A stretch of 64,000 nt of DNA from Pseudomonadota bacterium. GTDB lineage: Bacteria; Pseudomonadota; Gammaproteobacteria; Burkholderiales; Burkholderiaceae_F. The position numbers and the translations under genes are program-made. The stretch is from positions 1 through 64,000 of the forward strand of contig JAEZVV010000165.1 in the NCBI GenBank assembly GCA_023443095.1, read 5' to 3'. This document shows positions 35,215-42,798 of this stretch, piece by piece. How positions within the stretch are numbered: position 1 is the stretch's first letter; the number at the start of each line of letters is the position of its first letter. Below the pieces are notes generated by a model. That model worked only from the letters and a program-made list of their open reading frames with translations. It was not told the DNA's origin and made no database searches.

Positions 35215-36184
35215 CACCCATCTCCGCGTCGGGCGGCAAAGCGCCCTGTTCCTTGAGTTCGCGCCGCTCGGCGAAAAACTGCGTCAGCAGCCCGCCGCAT
35301 TCCTCGGCCAGGACGCCGCCGCGCACGCTCGCGTGGTGGTTGAGCCTAGGTTCGGCAAACAGGTCGACCACGCTGCCGGCCGCGCCGGTCTTGGGGTCGG
35401 GCGCGCCGTAGACGACTCGCGCGATCCGCGCATGCTGCATCGCACCGGAACACATGGCGCAGGGTTCGAGCGTGACGTAAAGCGTGCAATGCGACAGCCG
35501 GTAATTGCCCAGCAGCTCGGCGGCGGCGCGCATCGCCTGCACTTCGGCGTGAGCGGTCGGGTCGCAGTTGCCGATCGGCTGGTTGAAGCCGGTGGCGACG
35601 ATCTGGCCGTCCTTGACCAGCACCGCGCCCACCGGCACTTCGCCCAGGGCCCAGGCGTTGTGGGCCTGGTCGATCGCCATCCGCATGTACATATCGTCGT
35701 CGGGGCGGGCTTCGCTTTCGGTCACTTCGATCCCGGCCGACATCTGCGCCAGCCAGGCCCGGCGCCGTTCGGCGCGTTGCGCCGAACGCGCCGAATGGGC
35801 AGCTTCGACCGCGTCGGCGAGCTGTGAAGCGTCGAGCTCGATCGCCGCGCTGGCCAGCCACGCGGGAAACTCGCCGCGGCGGTAGTCAGTGCCGTAATCG
35901 CTGCGGTGGACCATGCCGGTATCGGCCAGCCAGCGGCGCAGCTCGGCGTGGTCGACAGCTAGCCAGCTGCCGGCGCTGGCAAGGAAAGCCAGCAGCGCTT
36001 CGTTGGCTCGGCGCTCGTCGAGCAGCTGACCGGGAGGGATAAACAGCGCGGCGCTGGCGAGCACCAGTTCGAAGTCGCGCGGGTCGCGGCTGCGCAGGCT
36101 TTCGAGATGGCTGCCGCGGCGGATCGACAGTTCGCCTAGGCGGCTCAGCCAGCCCGATGCGGCGATTTCTGGGGTATCGCTCAT
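35201..36184 (-). CDS. tadA: DUF2087-TadA fusion: tRNA adenosine-34 deaminase with N-terminal domain
   Basis: The C-terminal half (about 163-315) is TadA, which makes inosine at the wobble base of tRNA-Arg(ACG). The zinc and catalytic residues are H212 and E214 (HAEV) and C242/C245 (PCAMC). The N-terminal 150 residues look like a DUF2087-type winged-helix domain, from the pattern LRRWLADTGMVHRSDYGTDYRR (shown as residues 82-103, key parts LRRWL, GMVHR and YRR). A stand-alone TadA has about 150-170 residues; this protein has 327. Both parts are in one uninterrupted frame. What the extra domain does is unknown. Confidence 0.9.
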   Translation of the reverse strand: MSDTPEIAASGWLSRLGELSIRRGSHLESLRSRDPRDFELVLASAALFIPPGQLLDERRANEALLAFLASAGSWLAVDHAELRRWLADTGMVHRSDYGTDYRRGEFPAWLASAAIELDASQLADAVEAAHSARSAQRAERRRAWLAQMSAGIEVTESEARPDDDMYMRMAIDQAHNAWALGEVPVGAVLVKDGQIVATGFNQPIGNCDPTAHAEVQAMRAAAELLGNYRLSHCTLYVTLEPCAMCSGAMQHARIARVVYGAPDPKTGAAGSVVDLFAEPRLNHHASVRGGVLAEECGGLLTQFFAERRELKEQGALPPDAEMGDEDN

Positions 36185-36260
36185 GCCCCGATGTTATCGG
36201 AGCCTGCGCAAGAGGCCGTCTTAGATCGCCCCGGGATTGCGCGATCCCGGCCGCCAGCGA

Positions 36261-36737
36261 CTAATGCGCCAGTGCCTTGTAGCGCTGCTCGAGCTCCCGC
36301 CTCACCTCTTTGCGCACCATTGCCGCGGCGTGGCGCCGCTTCTGGTCGGGGGTGACGGGCTCGAGGCGCGGCACCGCCACCGGCGTGCCGTTGTCGTCGA
36401 CCGCCACCATGGTGAAAAAGCAGCTGACGACGTGGCGGACTTCCTGGATGCGGATGTTCTCGGCGATCACCTTGATGCCGATCTCCATCGAACTCGTGCC
36501 GGTGTAGTTGACGCTGGCGAGAAAGGTCACCAGCTGGCCGACTTCGACCGGCTGGCGGAACACGACCTGGTCGACGCTGAGCGTGACCACGTAGCGGCCG
36601 GCGTAGCGGCTGGCGCAGGCGTAAGCCACCTGGTCGAGCAGCCTGAGGATGGTGCCGCCGTGCACATGACCCGCGAAGTTGGCAGTGTCGGGGGTCATGA
36701 GCACGGTCATGCTGAGTTCGTGCGAAGACAAGTTCAT
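36261..36737 (-). CDS. Acyl-CoA thioesterase (hotdog fold, YciA/BACH-like)
   Basis: Hotdog-fold thioesterase that hydrolyses acyl-CoA, 158 residues. Family features are TPDTANFAGHVHGGTILRLLDQ, YCA-like YACASRYAG, VDQVVFRQPVEVGQLVTF and VSCFFTMVAVD. The first ATG of the conserved part is 36737; the longer frame adds only a low-complexity start. The chain-length preference cannot be told. The C-terminus is rich in Arg and Lys. It lies alone between the tadA fusion and guaA. Confidence 0.9.
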   Translation of the reverse strand: MNLSSHELSMTVLMTPDTANFAGHVHGGTILRLLDQVAYACASRYAGRYVVTLSVDQVVFRQPVEVGQLVTFLASVNYTGTSSMEIGIKVIAENIRIQEVRHVVSCFFTMVAVDDNGTPVAVPRLEPVTPDQKRRHAAAMVRKEVRRELEQRYKALAH

Positions 36738-36822
36738 GGCAGCGCTCCGGCCCCGGGGGCCTGGCCGCCGGGGCATCTGTCAACAAGGGTCGGCGGCTGT
36801 CGCCGCGGGAGGAAGAAGCAAA

Positions 36823-36846
36823 CCGGCCGCCGAGGCGAGCGGCCGG
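36823..36846 (-). terminator. Possible guaA terminator hairpin
   Basis: CCGGCCGC (36823-36830) and GCGGCCGG (36839-36846) form an 8-pair stem with an 8-base loop, 64 bases past the guaA stop on the minus strand. The T content after it is low, so the call is weak. Confidence 0.3.
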
Positions 36847-36909
36847 CCTCAAGGCCGCGCTGGCGCCGGTCGCTTAATCAGCCGACAAGCAAGCCGCGGC
36901 CGGCTGGCT

Positions 36910-38475
36910 TCACTCCCACTCGATCGTCGCAGGCGGCTTGCCCGAGATGTCGTAGACCACGCGGTTGATGCCGCGCACTTCGTTGATGATGCGGTTCGAG
37001 ACGCGCCCCAACAGGTCGTAGGGCAGGTGCGCCCAGTGGGCGGTCATGAAGTCCGAGGTCTGCACCGCGCGCAGGCTGACGACCCACTCGTAGGTGCGGC
37101 CATCGCCCATCACGCCCACGCTCTTGACCGGCAGGAACACCACGAAAGCCTGGCTCGTCTTTTCGTACCAGCCCGAGGCACGCAGCTCTTCGATGAGGAT
37201 CGCGTCGGCGCGGCGCAGCAGATCGGCGAAATCCTTGCGCACCTCGCCCAGGATGCGGACACCCAGGCCGGGACCGGGGAAGGGATGGCGATGCACCATC
37301 TCGGCCGGCAGGCCGAGCGCGATGCCGAGTTCGCGTACCTCGTCCTTGAAGAGTTCGCGCAGCGGCTCGAGCAGCTTCAGGTGCAGGGTCTCGGGCAGAC
37401 CGCCGACGTTGTGGTGGCTCTTGATCGTGGTCGCCTTCTTGGTCTTGGCGCCGGCCGATTCGATCACGTCGGGGTAGATCGTGCCCTGCGCCAGCCACTT
37501 GGCGCTGCTGAGCTTGGCGGCCTCTTCCTGGAAGATGTGCACGAACTCGCGGCCGATGATCTTGCGCTTGGCTTCCGGGTCGGTGACGCCGGCCAGGGCG
37601 CTCATGAAGCGCTCGACCGCGTCGACCACGATCAGCTTCAGGCCCATGTGCTTTTCGAAAGTCTCGACCACCTGCTCGCGTTCGTTCAGGCGCAGGAGAC
37701 CGTTGTCGACGAAGACGCAGGTGAGCTGCTGGCCGATCGCGCGGTGGATCAGCGCTGCGCACACCGAGGAATCGACCCCGCCCGACAGGCCCAGGATCAC
37801 TTCCTCGTCGCCGACCTGGGCGCGGATCTTCTCGACCGCCTCAGTCACGTAGTCGCCCATCACCCAGTCGGGCTTGCAGCCGCAGATCTCGCGCACGAAG
37901 CGGGTCAGGATCGCCGCGCCCTGCACGGTATGGGTGACTTCGGGGTGGAACTGCACCGCGTAATAGCCGCGGTCCTCGTCGGCCATGCCGGCGATCGGAC
38001 AGCTCGGGGTCGAGGCCATCAGCTTGAAGCCCGGCGGCAGCTCGGTGACCTTGTCGCCGTGGCTCATCCAGACCTTCAACATGCCGTGGCGCTCGGCGGT
38101 CTCGAAGTCCTGCAGGCCGGTCAGCAGGCGGGTGTGGCCGTGGGCGCGCACCTCGGCATAGCCGAACTCGCGGGTATGACCGCGCTCGACCTTGCCGCCC
38201 AGTTGCTGCGCCATGGTCTGCATGCCGTAGCAGATGCCAAGCACCGGCACGCCGAGATCGAACACGGCAGCGGGCGCCTGGTCGTTCGACTCCTCGTAAG
38301 CGCTCATGTGCGATCCCGACAGGATCACGCCGCGCGGCGCGAACTCTCGGATGAACTCGGCCGAGACGTCGGCCGGGTGGACTTCGCAGTAGACGTGGGC
38401 TTCGCGCACCCGGCGCGCGATCAGCTGGGTGACCTGCGAGCCGAAATCGAGGATGAGAATGCGGTCGTGATTCAT
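36910..38475 (-). CDS. guaA: GMP synthase (glutamine-hydrolysing) GuaA
   Basis: Converts XMP to GMP, with ammonia from glutamine. The N-terminal glutaminase domain has LGICYGMQTMAQQLGG (nucleophilic Cys) and the His/Glu pair in VQFHPEVTHT. The synthetase domain has the PP-loop LSGGVDSSV and the C-terminal dimerisation part ending PPATIEWE. It has 521 residues, close to the E. coli length. ATG 38475 has GGAAG upstream and overlaps the stop of the small membrane protein gene (ATGA). The order is guaB, small gene, guaA. Confidence 0.97.
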   Translation of the reverse strand: MNHDRILILDFGSQVTQLIARRVREAHVYCEVHPADVSAEFIREFAPRGVILSGSHMSAYEESNDQAPAAVFDLGVPVLGICYGMQTMAQQLGGKVERGHTREFGYAEVRAHGHTRLLTGLQDFETAERHGMLKVWMSHGDKVTELPPGFKLMASTPSCPIAGMADEDRGYYAVQFHPEVTHTVQGAAILTRFVREICGCKPDWVMGDYVTEAVEKIRAQVGDEEVILGLSGGVDSSVCAALIHRAIGQQLTCVFVDNGLLRLNEREQVVETFEKHMGLKLIVVDAVERFMSALAGVTDPEAKRKIIGREFVHIFQEEAAKLSSAKWLAQGTIYPDVIESAGAKTKKATTIKSHHNVGGLPETLHLKLLEPLRELFKDEVRELGIALGLPAEMVHRHPFPGPGLGVRILGEVRKDFADLLRRADAILIEELRASGWYEKTSQAFVVFLPVKSVGVMGDGRTYEWVVSLRAVQTSDFMTAHWAHLPYDLLGRVSNRIINEVRGINRVVYDISGKPPATIEWE

Positions 38476-38756
38476 AGCTTCCATGCGCCGGCCAGCCACA
38501 AGGCCACGCCGACGACTGTGAGTATCAGGGCGTTGATCGCCGGCCAGTTCACCCGAACCGCCTGCAGGATCATGTTCACGCACAACAGGGCGAGGCCGGC
38601 GTCGCGCATCAGCACGCTGGCATCGCCCTGCTCTACATGGCTCGGCAATCGCCAAGCCAGCACTACCAGAAAGAAGGCGCCAAACAGCGCCCAGAACCGG
38701 GTCCACCAGCGCCGCGAGCGGAGCTTGCGGTCAGAGGGGGGCGGGGTCGGGCGCAA
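38472..38756 (-). CDS. Small membrane protein of unknown function between guaB and guaA
   Basis: 94 residues with a basic N-terminus (RKLRSRRWWTRF) and two to three hydrophobic helices (about 20-37, 48-65 and 72-91, ending LWLAGAWKL). It starts 7 bases after guaB and overlaps guaA by 4 bases, so it is part of the gua operon. I do not recognise a family with a known function. A link to guanine nucleotide synthesis is not shown by the sequence. Confidence 0.75.
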   Translation of the reverse strand: MRPTPPPSDRKLRSRRWWTRFWALFGAFFLVVLAWRLPSHVEQGDASVLMRDAGLALLCVNMILQAVRVNWPAINALILTVVGVALWLAGAWKL

Positions 38757-38763
38757 ACCGACC

Positions 38764-40230
38764 TCAGTTGTCGAGGCGGTAGTTGGGCGCTTCCTTCGTG
38801 ATCTTCACATCGTGCACATGCGACTCGCGCATGCCGGCACTCGTGATCTCGACGAACTCGGCCTTGCTGCGCATCTCATCGATGCTCGCGCAGCCGCAAT
38901 ACCCCATCGAAGACCGCAGGCCACCCGCCATCTGGTAGATGATCGCCAGCACCGAGCCCTTGTAGGGAACCATGCCTTCGATGCCTTCCGGGACCAGCTT
39001 GTCGACGTTACCGTCGTTGTTGTCCTGGAAATAACGATCGGCCGAGCCCTTGTGCATCGCTCCCAGCGAACCCATGCCGCGGTAGCTCTTGTACGAACGG
39101 CCCTGGTAGAGGATGACTTCGCCCGGTGCCTCTTCGGTGCCGGCGAACATGCCGCCCATCATGACGGTGTTGGCGCCGGCGGCGATCGCCTTGGCCAGAT
39201 CGCCCGAGAAACGCACGCCGCCGTCGGCCACCAGCGGCACGCCGGTGCCCGCCAGCGCCTCGGCCACGTTGGCAATCGCGGTGATCTGCGGCACGCCGAC
39301 GCCGGCCACGACCCGGGTGGTGCAGATCGAACCCGGGCCGATGCCGACCTTGACGCCGTCGGCACCGTGTTCGACCAGGGCGAGCGCCGCCGCGGCGGTG
39401 GCGATGTTGCCGCCGATCACGTCGACGTGCGGGAAGTTCTGCTTGACCCAGCGCACGCGGTCGAGCACGCCCTTGGAGTGGCCGTGCGCGGTGTCGACCA
39501 CCAGCACGTCGACCCCGGCCTTGACCAGCAGTTCGACCCGTTCCTCGGTGCCTTCGCCCACGCCCACCGCCGCACCCACGCGCAGCTTGCCCTGGGCATC
39601 CTTGGCGGCGAGCGGATGCTCGGTCGCCTTGGTGATGTCCTTCACGGTCATCAGGCCGCGCAGGTTGAAATCGTCGTCGACCACCAGCACGCGCTCGAGC
39701 TTGTGGCGGTGCATCAGTTCCTTGGCTTCGTCGAGGCTGGCGCCTTCCTTGACCGTGACCAGGCGCTCGCGCGGAGTCATGATCTCGGCCACCTTGGCGT
39801 CCATGCGCGACTCGAAGCGCAGGTCGCGGTTGGTGACGATGCCCAGCACCCGTTTGCCCTGGACCACCGGCAGGCCGGAAATCCTGTGTTCGCGGGTGAT
39901 CTCGATCACGTCGCGCACGGTCAGGTCGGGGCCGATCGTGATGGGGTCGCTCACCACGCCGGACTCGTAACGCTTGACCTTGGCGACCTCGGCCGCTTGC
40001 TCGCGCGGCGTCAGGTTCTTGTGGACGATCCCGATCCCGCCCTCTTGCGCAAGAGCGATCGCAAGATTGGCTTCGGTCACCGTGTCCATGGCAGCGGACA
40101 CCAGGGGCAGGTTGAGCCGGATGTTGCGGGTGAATTGGGTGGACAGCTGCGTGTCTCGTGGCAGGACCGCCGAATAGGCGGGCACGAGCAGCACGTCATC
40201 GAAGGTTAGAGCCTTCTGGAGAAGTCGCAT
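38764..40230 (-). CDS. guaB: IMP dehydrogenase GuaB
   Basis: Oxidises IMP to XMP with NAD+, the first committed step to GMP. The 488 residues show the N-terminal ALTFDDVLLVPAYS, two CBS domains (about 93-205), the catalytic loop GIGPGSICTTRVVAGVGVP (Cys) and the flap region GMGSLGAM with YFQ. ATG 40230 gives the standard start MRLLQKALTFDDV; an ATG four codons earlier is possible. A perfect TATAAT lies 26 bases upstream. Confidence 0.97.
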   Translation of the reverse strand: MRLLQKALTFDDVLLVPAYSAVLPRDTQLSTQFTRNIRLNLPLVSAAMDTVTEANLAIALAQEGGIGIVHKNLTPREQAAEVAKVKRYESGVVSDPITIGPDLTVRDVIEITREHRISGLPVVQGKRVLGIVTNRDLRFESRMDAKVAEIMTPRERLVTVKEGASLDEAKELMHRHKLERVLVVDDDFNLRGLMTVKDITKATEHPLAAKDAQGKLRVGAAVGVGEGTEERVELLVKAGVDVLVVDTAHGHSKGVLDRVRWVKQNFPHVDVIGGNIATAAAALALVEHGADGVKVGIGPGSICTTRVVAGVGVPQITAIANVAEALAGTGVPLVADGGVRFSGDLAKAIAAGANTVMMGGMFAGTEEAPGEVILYQGRSYKSYRGMGSLGAMHKGSADRYFQDNNDGNVDKLVPEGIEGMVPYKGSVLAIIYQMAGGLRSSMGYCGCASIDEMRSKAEFVEITSAGMRESHVHDVKITKEAPNYRLDN

Positions 40231-40255
40231 CGGGGGCCTCATGACGCAAAAGTCA

Positions 40256-40261
40256 ATTATA
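40256..40261 (-). promoter_or_regulatory. guaB -10 box
   Basis: On the minus strand TATAAT reads at 40261-40256, so transcription would begin about 18 bases before ATG 40230. No standard -35 box is visible 16-18 bases upstream, where the sequence is GC-rich. Confidence 0.5.
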
Positions 40262-40393
40262 CGGGACGGCCCCAGGCCGCGCGTTTTGCGGGTTTCCCGC
40301 GCAATCGCGGGCACATCCCATCCCGCGAGCCAGTGATGCGGCTTGCGAGGCGCGCCCCCGCCCCGGACAATCCCGCTGTCATCCGGAGATCCC

Positions 40394-40909
40394 ATGCCCG
40401 CCGCACACCGCCCCCGCGTCACCCCTTTGTTGGCCCTGCTTCTTGCCGCCGGCCTGAGCCTGCCCGCCCAGGCGCAATGGGCCTGGCGGGACGCCAACGG
40501 CACCGTGGTGTTCTCCGACCAGCCTCCTCCCGCTTCGGTCAAATCGAACCAGATCGTGCGCCAGCCGCGCGCCACCGCAGCGGCGGTTCCGGCCGACGAC
40601 GCGCCCGCCGCCAAGCCGAGCGAGGCCGCCCGGCCTGCCGCTCCCAAGAGCCTGGCCGAACGCGAACTCGATTTCCAGAAGCGGCAGAAGGAAAGCGCGG
40701 AGGCCGCCGCCAAGGCGGAGGAAGACGAACGCAACCGCAGTCGCAAGGCGGCCGAATGCGACCGCGCCCGCGGTTATCTCAAGGCGCTCGAGTCCGGCCA
40801 CCGGGTCGCCCAGGTCGACGCCTCAGGCCAGCGCAGCTTCCTCAACGACGCCCAGCGCAGCGCCGAAATCGAACGCCTGCGCCAGAACACCCAGTCTCTC
40901 TGCAACTGA
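40394..40909 (+). CDS. Exported DUF4124-domain protein
   Basis: 171 residues. Signal peptide about 1-28 (LLALLLAAGLSLPAQA). The following WAWRDANGTVVFSDQPPPASV is the DUF4124 signature (W-x-D-x-x-G-x-x-x-x-[ST]-D-x-P-P). The rest is a charged coiled-coil-like helix (RELDFQKRQKESAEAAAKAEED) with three cysteines. The function of the family is unknown. GGAGA lies 6 bases before ATG 40394. It is divergent from guaB and convergent with rnfH, 6 bases apart. Confidence 0.85.
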   Translation: MPAAHRPRVTPLLALLLAAGLSLPAQAQWAWRDANGTVVFSDQPPPASVKSNQIVRQPRATAAAVPADDAPAAKPSEAARPAAPKSLAERELDFQKRQKESAEAAAKAEEDERNRSRKAAECDRARGYLKALESGHRVAQVDASGQRSFLNDAQRSAEIERLRQNTQSLCN

Positions 40910-40915
40910 AACGCC

Positions 40916-41218
40916 TCAGCTCGAGCGCCGGCGCTTGACCTCGGCGCGGATGCGGCGCGCCGCCATCGGGTCGACCGTGAGCGGGCGGTAAATTTCGACC
41001 CGGTCGCCCTCGTGCAGCAAGGTCTCGGGCGGGCACCGGTGCCCCCACACGCCAAGGTCGAGCCGCCCTCCCGGCGGCAGCAGACGGCTGGCGACTGCGG
41101 CGTCGGCGATCGTCGCCCCGGTCTCGAGTTCGACCTCGACCACGCGGCTCTCGATCGGCCCGGCGATGGCGACGCTGGCGCGCACCCGCGCGCCGGGTTC
41201 AGTGCGGTCCGTAGACAT
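40916..41218 (-). CDS. rnfH: RnfH-family ubiquitin-like protein (RatB)
   Basis: Ubiquitin-like fold protein of about 100 residues, next to ratA as in most beta- and gammaproteobacteria. VEVELETGATIADAAVAS, then LGVWGHRCPPETLLHEGDRVEIYRPLTVDPMAARRIRAE in parts, match the family well. Its role is not settled. It overlaps ratA by 20 bases. Confidence 0.9.
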   Translation of the reverse strand: MSTDRTEPGARVRASVAIAGPIESRVVEVELETGATIADAAVASRLLPPGGRLDLGVWGHRCPPETLLHEGDRVEIYRPLTVDPMAARRIRAEVKRRRSS

Positions 41219-41636
41219 CTTCGGCCCGGCTTTCGAAGGATTCGATCATCGAATGCGCCACGTGTTCGAACACCGGCGCCAGCGCCCGGCCCAGGAGGCT
41301 GCTGGAAAACTCGTAATGCAGGCTCAACTGCACCTTGCATGCGCCGGGCCGCAGAGCAATGAAGGACCAATGCCCGGTCAGGCTGCGGAACGGCCCGTCG
41401 AGCAGGCTCATGCGGATCTGCTCGGGAAAACGCAGGTCGTTGCGGGTGGTGAAGTGGCTCTTGATGCCGCGGTAGTCCAGTTCGACGGTGGCATCGACCC
41501 CGCCCTCGCGGTCGCGCACCACCCGGCTGCCGCTGCACCAGGGCAGAAATTGCGGGTATTGCTCGACGTTGGCGACAAGCTCGAACATCTGCTCGGCGCT
41601 GTAGTGAACCAGCAGGGAACGGTCTACATGAGGCAT
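41199..41636 (-). CDS. ratA: RatA-family START-domain protein
   Basis: RatA/Coq10-type START domain, 145 residues: YSAEQMFELVANVEQYPQFLPWCSGSRV, shown by its parts EQYPQFLPWC and LVANV. The end APVFEHVAHSMIESFESRA is also typical. In E. coli RatA was described as blocking 70S assembly; relation to the quinone binder Coq10 is close. The setting ratA-rnfH with smpB divergent is the standard one, so this is the orthologue; the copy at 27387 is the extra one. Confidence 0.92.
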   Translation of the reverse strand: MPHVDRSLLVHYSAEQMFELVANVEQYPQFLPWCSGSRVVRDREGGVDATVELDYRGIKSHFTTRNDLRFPEQIRMSLLDGPFRSLTGHWSFIALRPGACKVQLSLHYEFSSSLLGRALAPVFEHVAHSMIESFESRAEDVYGPH

Positions 41637-41703
41637 CGGGAGCTGCGGAATCCGGGGGCGTTGTTACACTGCGAGATTGTAGTCAACCGTCAAGCGCAGC
41701 CCC

Positions 41704-42153
41704 GTGGCGATCGTCCAGAACAAAAAAGCCCATCACGACTATTCGATCGAAGAACGCTTCGAGGCGGGTCTCGTGTTGAAGGGCTGGGAAGTCAAGTCCA
41801 TCCGCGCTGGCCGCTCGCAGATCAAGGAAAGCCACATCATCATCCGTGGCGCCGAACTGTTCCTGCTCAACGCCCACGTCACTCCCCTGCCCACCGCCAG
41901 CACCCACGAAAAGGCCGAACCCACCCGCACCCGCAAGCTGCTAATGCATGGGCGCGAAATCGCCAAGCTGATCGGCAAGGTCGAACGCGCGGGTTACACC
42001 CTGGTGCCGCTCGACCTCCATTTTTCCAAGGGCCGGGTCAAGCTGGCGATGGGTCTGGCCAAGGGCAAGCGCCAGTTCGAGAAACGCGCCGACGAATCCG
42101 ACAAGCAGTGGAAGCGCGAGCAGGAACGCCTGCTCAAGAGCCGTTCGCGCTAA
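41704..42153 (+). CDS. smpB: SsrA-binding protein SmpB
   Basis: Binds tmRNA and brings it to stalled ribosomes. The 149 residues show AHHDYSIEERFEAGLVLKGWEVKSIRAG (in parts), SHIIIRGAELFLLNAHV, and the basic tail KRQFEKRADESDKQWKRE. The start is GTG 41704, since the family begins exactly here (MAIVQNKKA). It is divergent from ratA with 67 bases between. Confidence 0.96.
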   Translation: MAIVQNKKAHHDYSIEERFEAGLVLKGWEVKSIRAGRSQIKESHIIIRGAELFLLNAHVTPLPTASTHEKAEPTRTRKLLMHGREIAKLIGKVERAGYTLVPLDLHFSKGRVKLAMGLAKGKRQFEKRADESDKQWKREQERLLKSRSR

Positions 42154-42172
42154 GCGCCCTGCTTGCCCTGCC

Positions 42173-42796
42173 CTAGGCAAGCCAGCGTCCGGCGCGCGCC
42201 AGCGCCTGCAGATCGGCAAACGTCGTCGCCCCCTGGCGCCGCGCCTCGGGCAGCAGCCGAGTTGCCAGCAGGGCCGTGGCGAAAGCATCACCCGCGGCGC
42301 TATGACGCGCCGTCAGCGGGATCGAAAAATGCGTCAACCATTCGTCGAGTGACTTGAGCTGCGCCCGCGGGGACAGGGCCGACGCCAGTTTGGCGAGGTC
42401 GAGCCAGGGATTGTCGAAGGGCTGGTTCACGTAGGCCGTGATCGCCCGCGCCATGAAGCCGCGGTCAAAAGGCGCGTGGAAAGCGATCAGCGGCGAACGG
42501 CCGACGTAGTCGAGAAACGCGTGCAGCGCCACCCGAGGTTCGGCACCCGACAGCTGAGCGGCCCGCCCCACGCCGTGGATCAGGATGTTTTCGCGCGAAC
42601 TTGCCTGGTCCTGCTGGACCACCAGTTCGAGGCTGTCGCCCGGCGCCACCCGGCCTTCTCGCAGCGCCACCGCGCCGACCGAAATCAGGGCGTCGCGGCG
42701 GGAGTCCAGACCGCTGGTCTCGACATCAACCACCACCCAGCGCCGGACCGGGGGACTGGTGCGGCGGCGCTCGGTGATACGGCTCAGCCAGTTCAT
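42173..42796 (-). CDS. DnaQ-like 3'-5' exonuclease
   Basis: DEDDh exonuclease domain: VVVDVETSGLD (Exo I with D and E), FHAPFDRGFM (Exo II) and TARHSAAGDAFATALL (Exo III with the H and D). It has 207 residues from ATG 42796; a TTG two codons earlier overlaps the stop of the upstream gene. It is similar to the epsilon proofreading fold but stands apart from polymerase III genes. It is usually linked to the cNMP/CBS/DUF294 gene, as here, with 2 bases between. The substrate is unknown. Confidence 0.88.
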   Translation of the reverse strand: MNWLSRITERRRTSPPVRRWVVVDVETSGLDSRRDALISVGAVALREGRVAPGDSLELVVQQDQASSRENILIHGVGRAAQLSGAEPRVALHAFLDYVGRSPLIAFHAPFDRGFMARAITAYVNQPFDNPWLDLAKLASALSPRAQLKSLDEWLTHFSIPLTARHSAAGDAFATALLATRLLPEARRQGATTFADLQALARAGRWLA

Positions 42797-42798
42797 GC

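Noticed and set aside
36679..40209. A very long open frame (1176 codons) on the plus strand across guaA and guaB
   Set aside because: It lies opposite two clearly conserved genes, and its translation is rich in His, Arg, Ala and Gly from antisense GC-rich codons, with no domain pattern.
41637..41703. TTGACG/TTGACT and TACAAT-like boxes between ratA and smpB
   Set aside because: No pair has 16-18-base spacing, so I could not assign a promoter to either gene.
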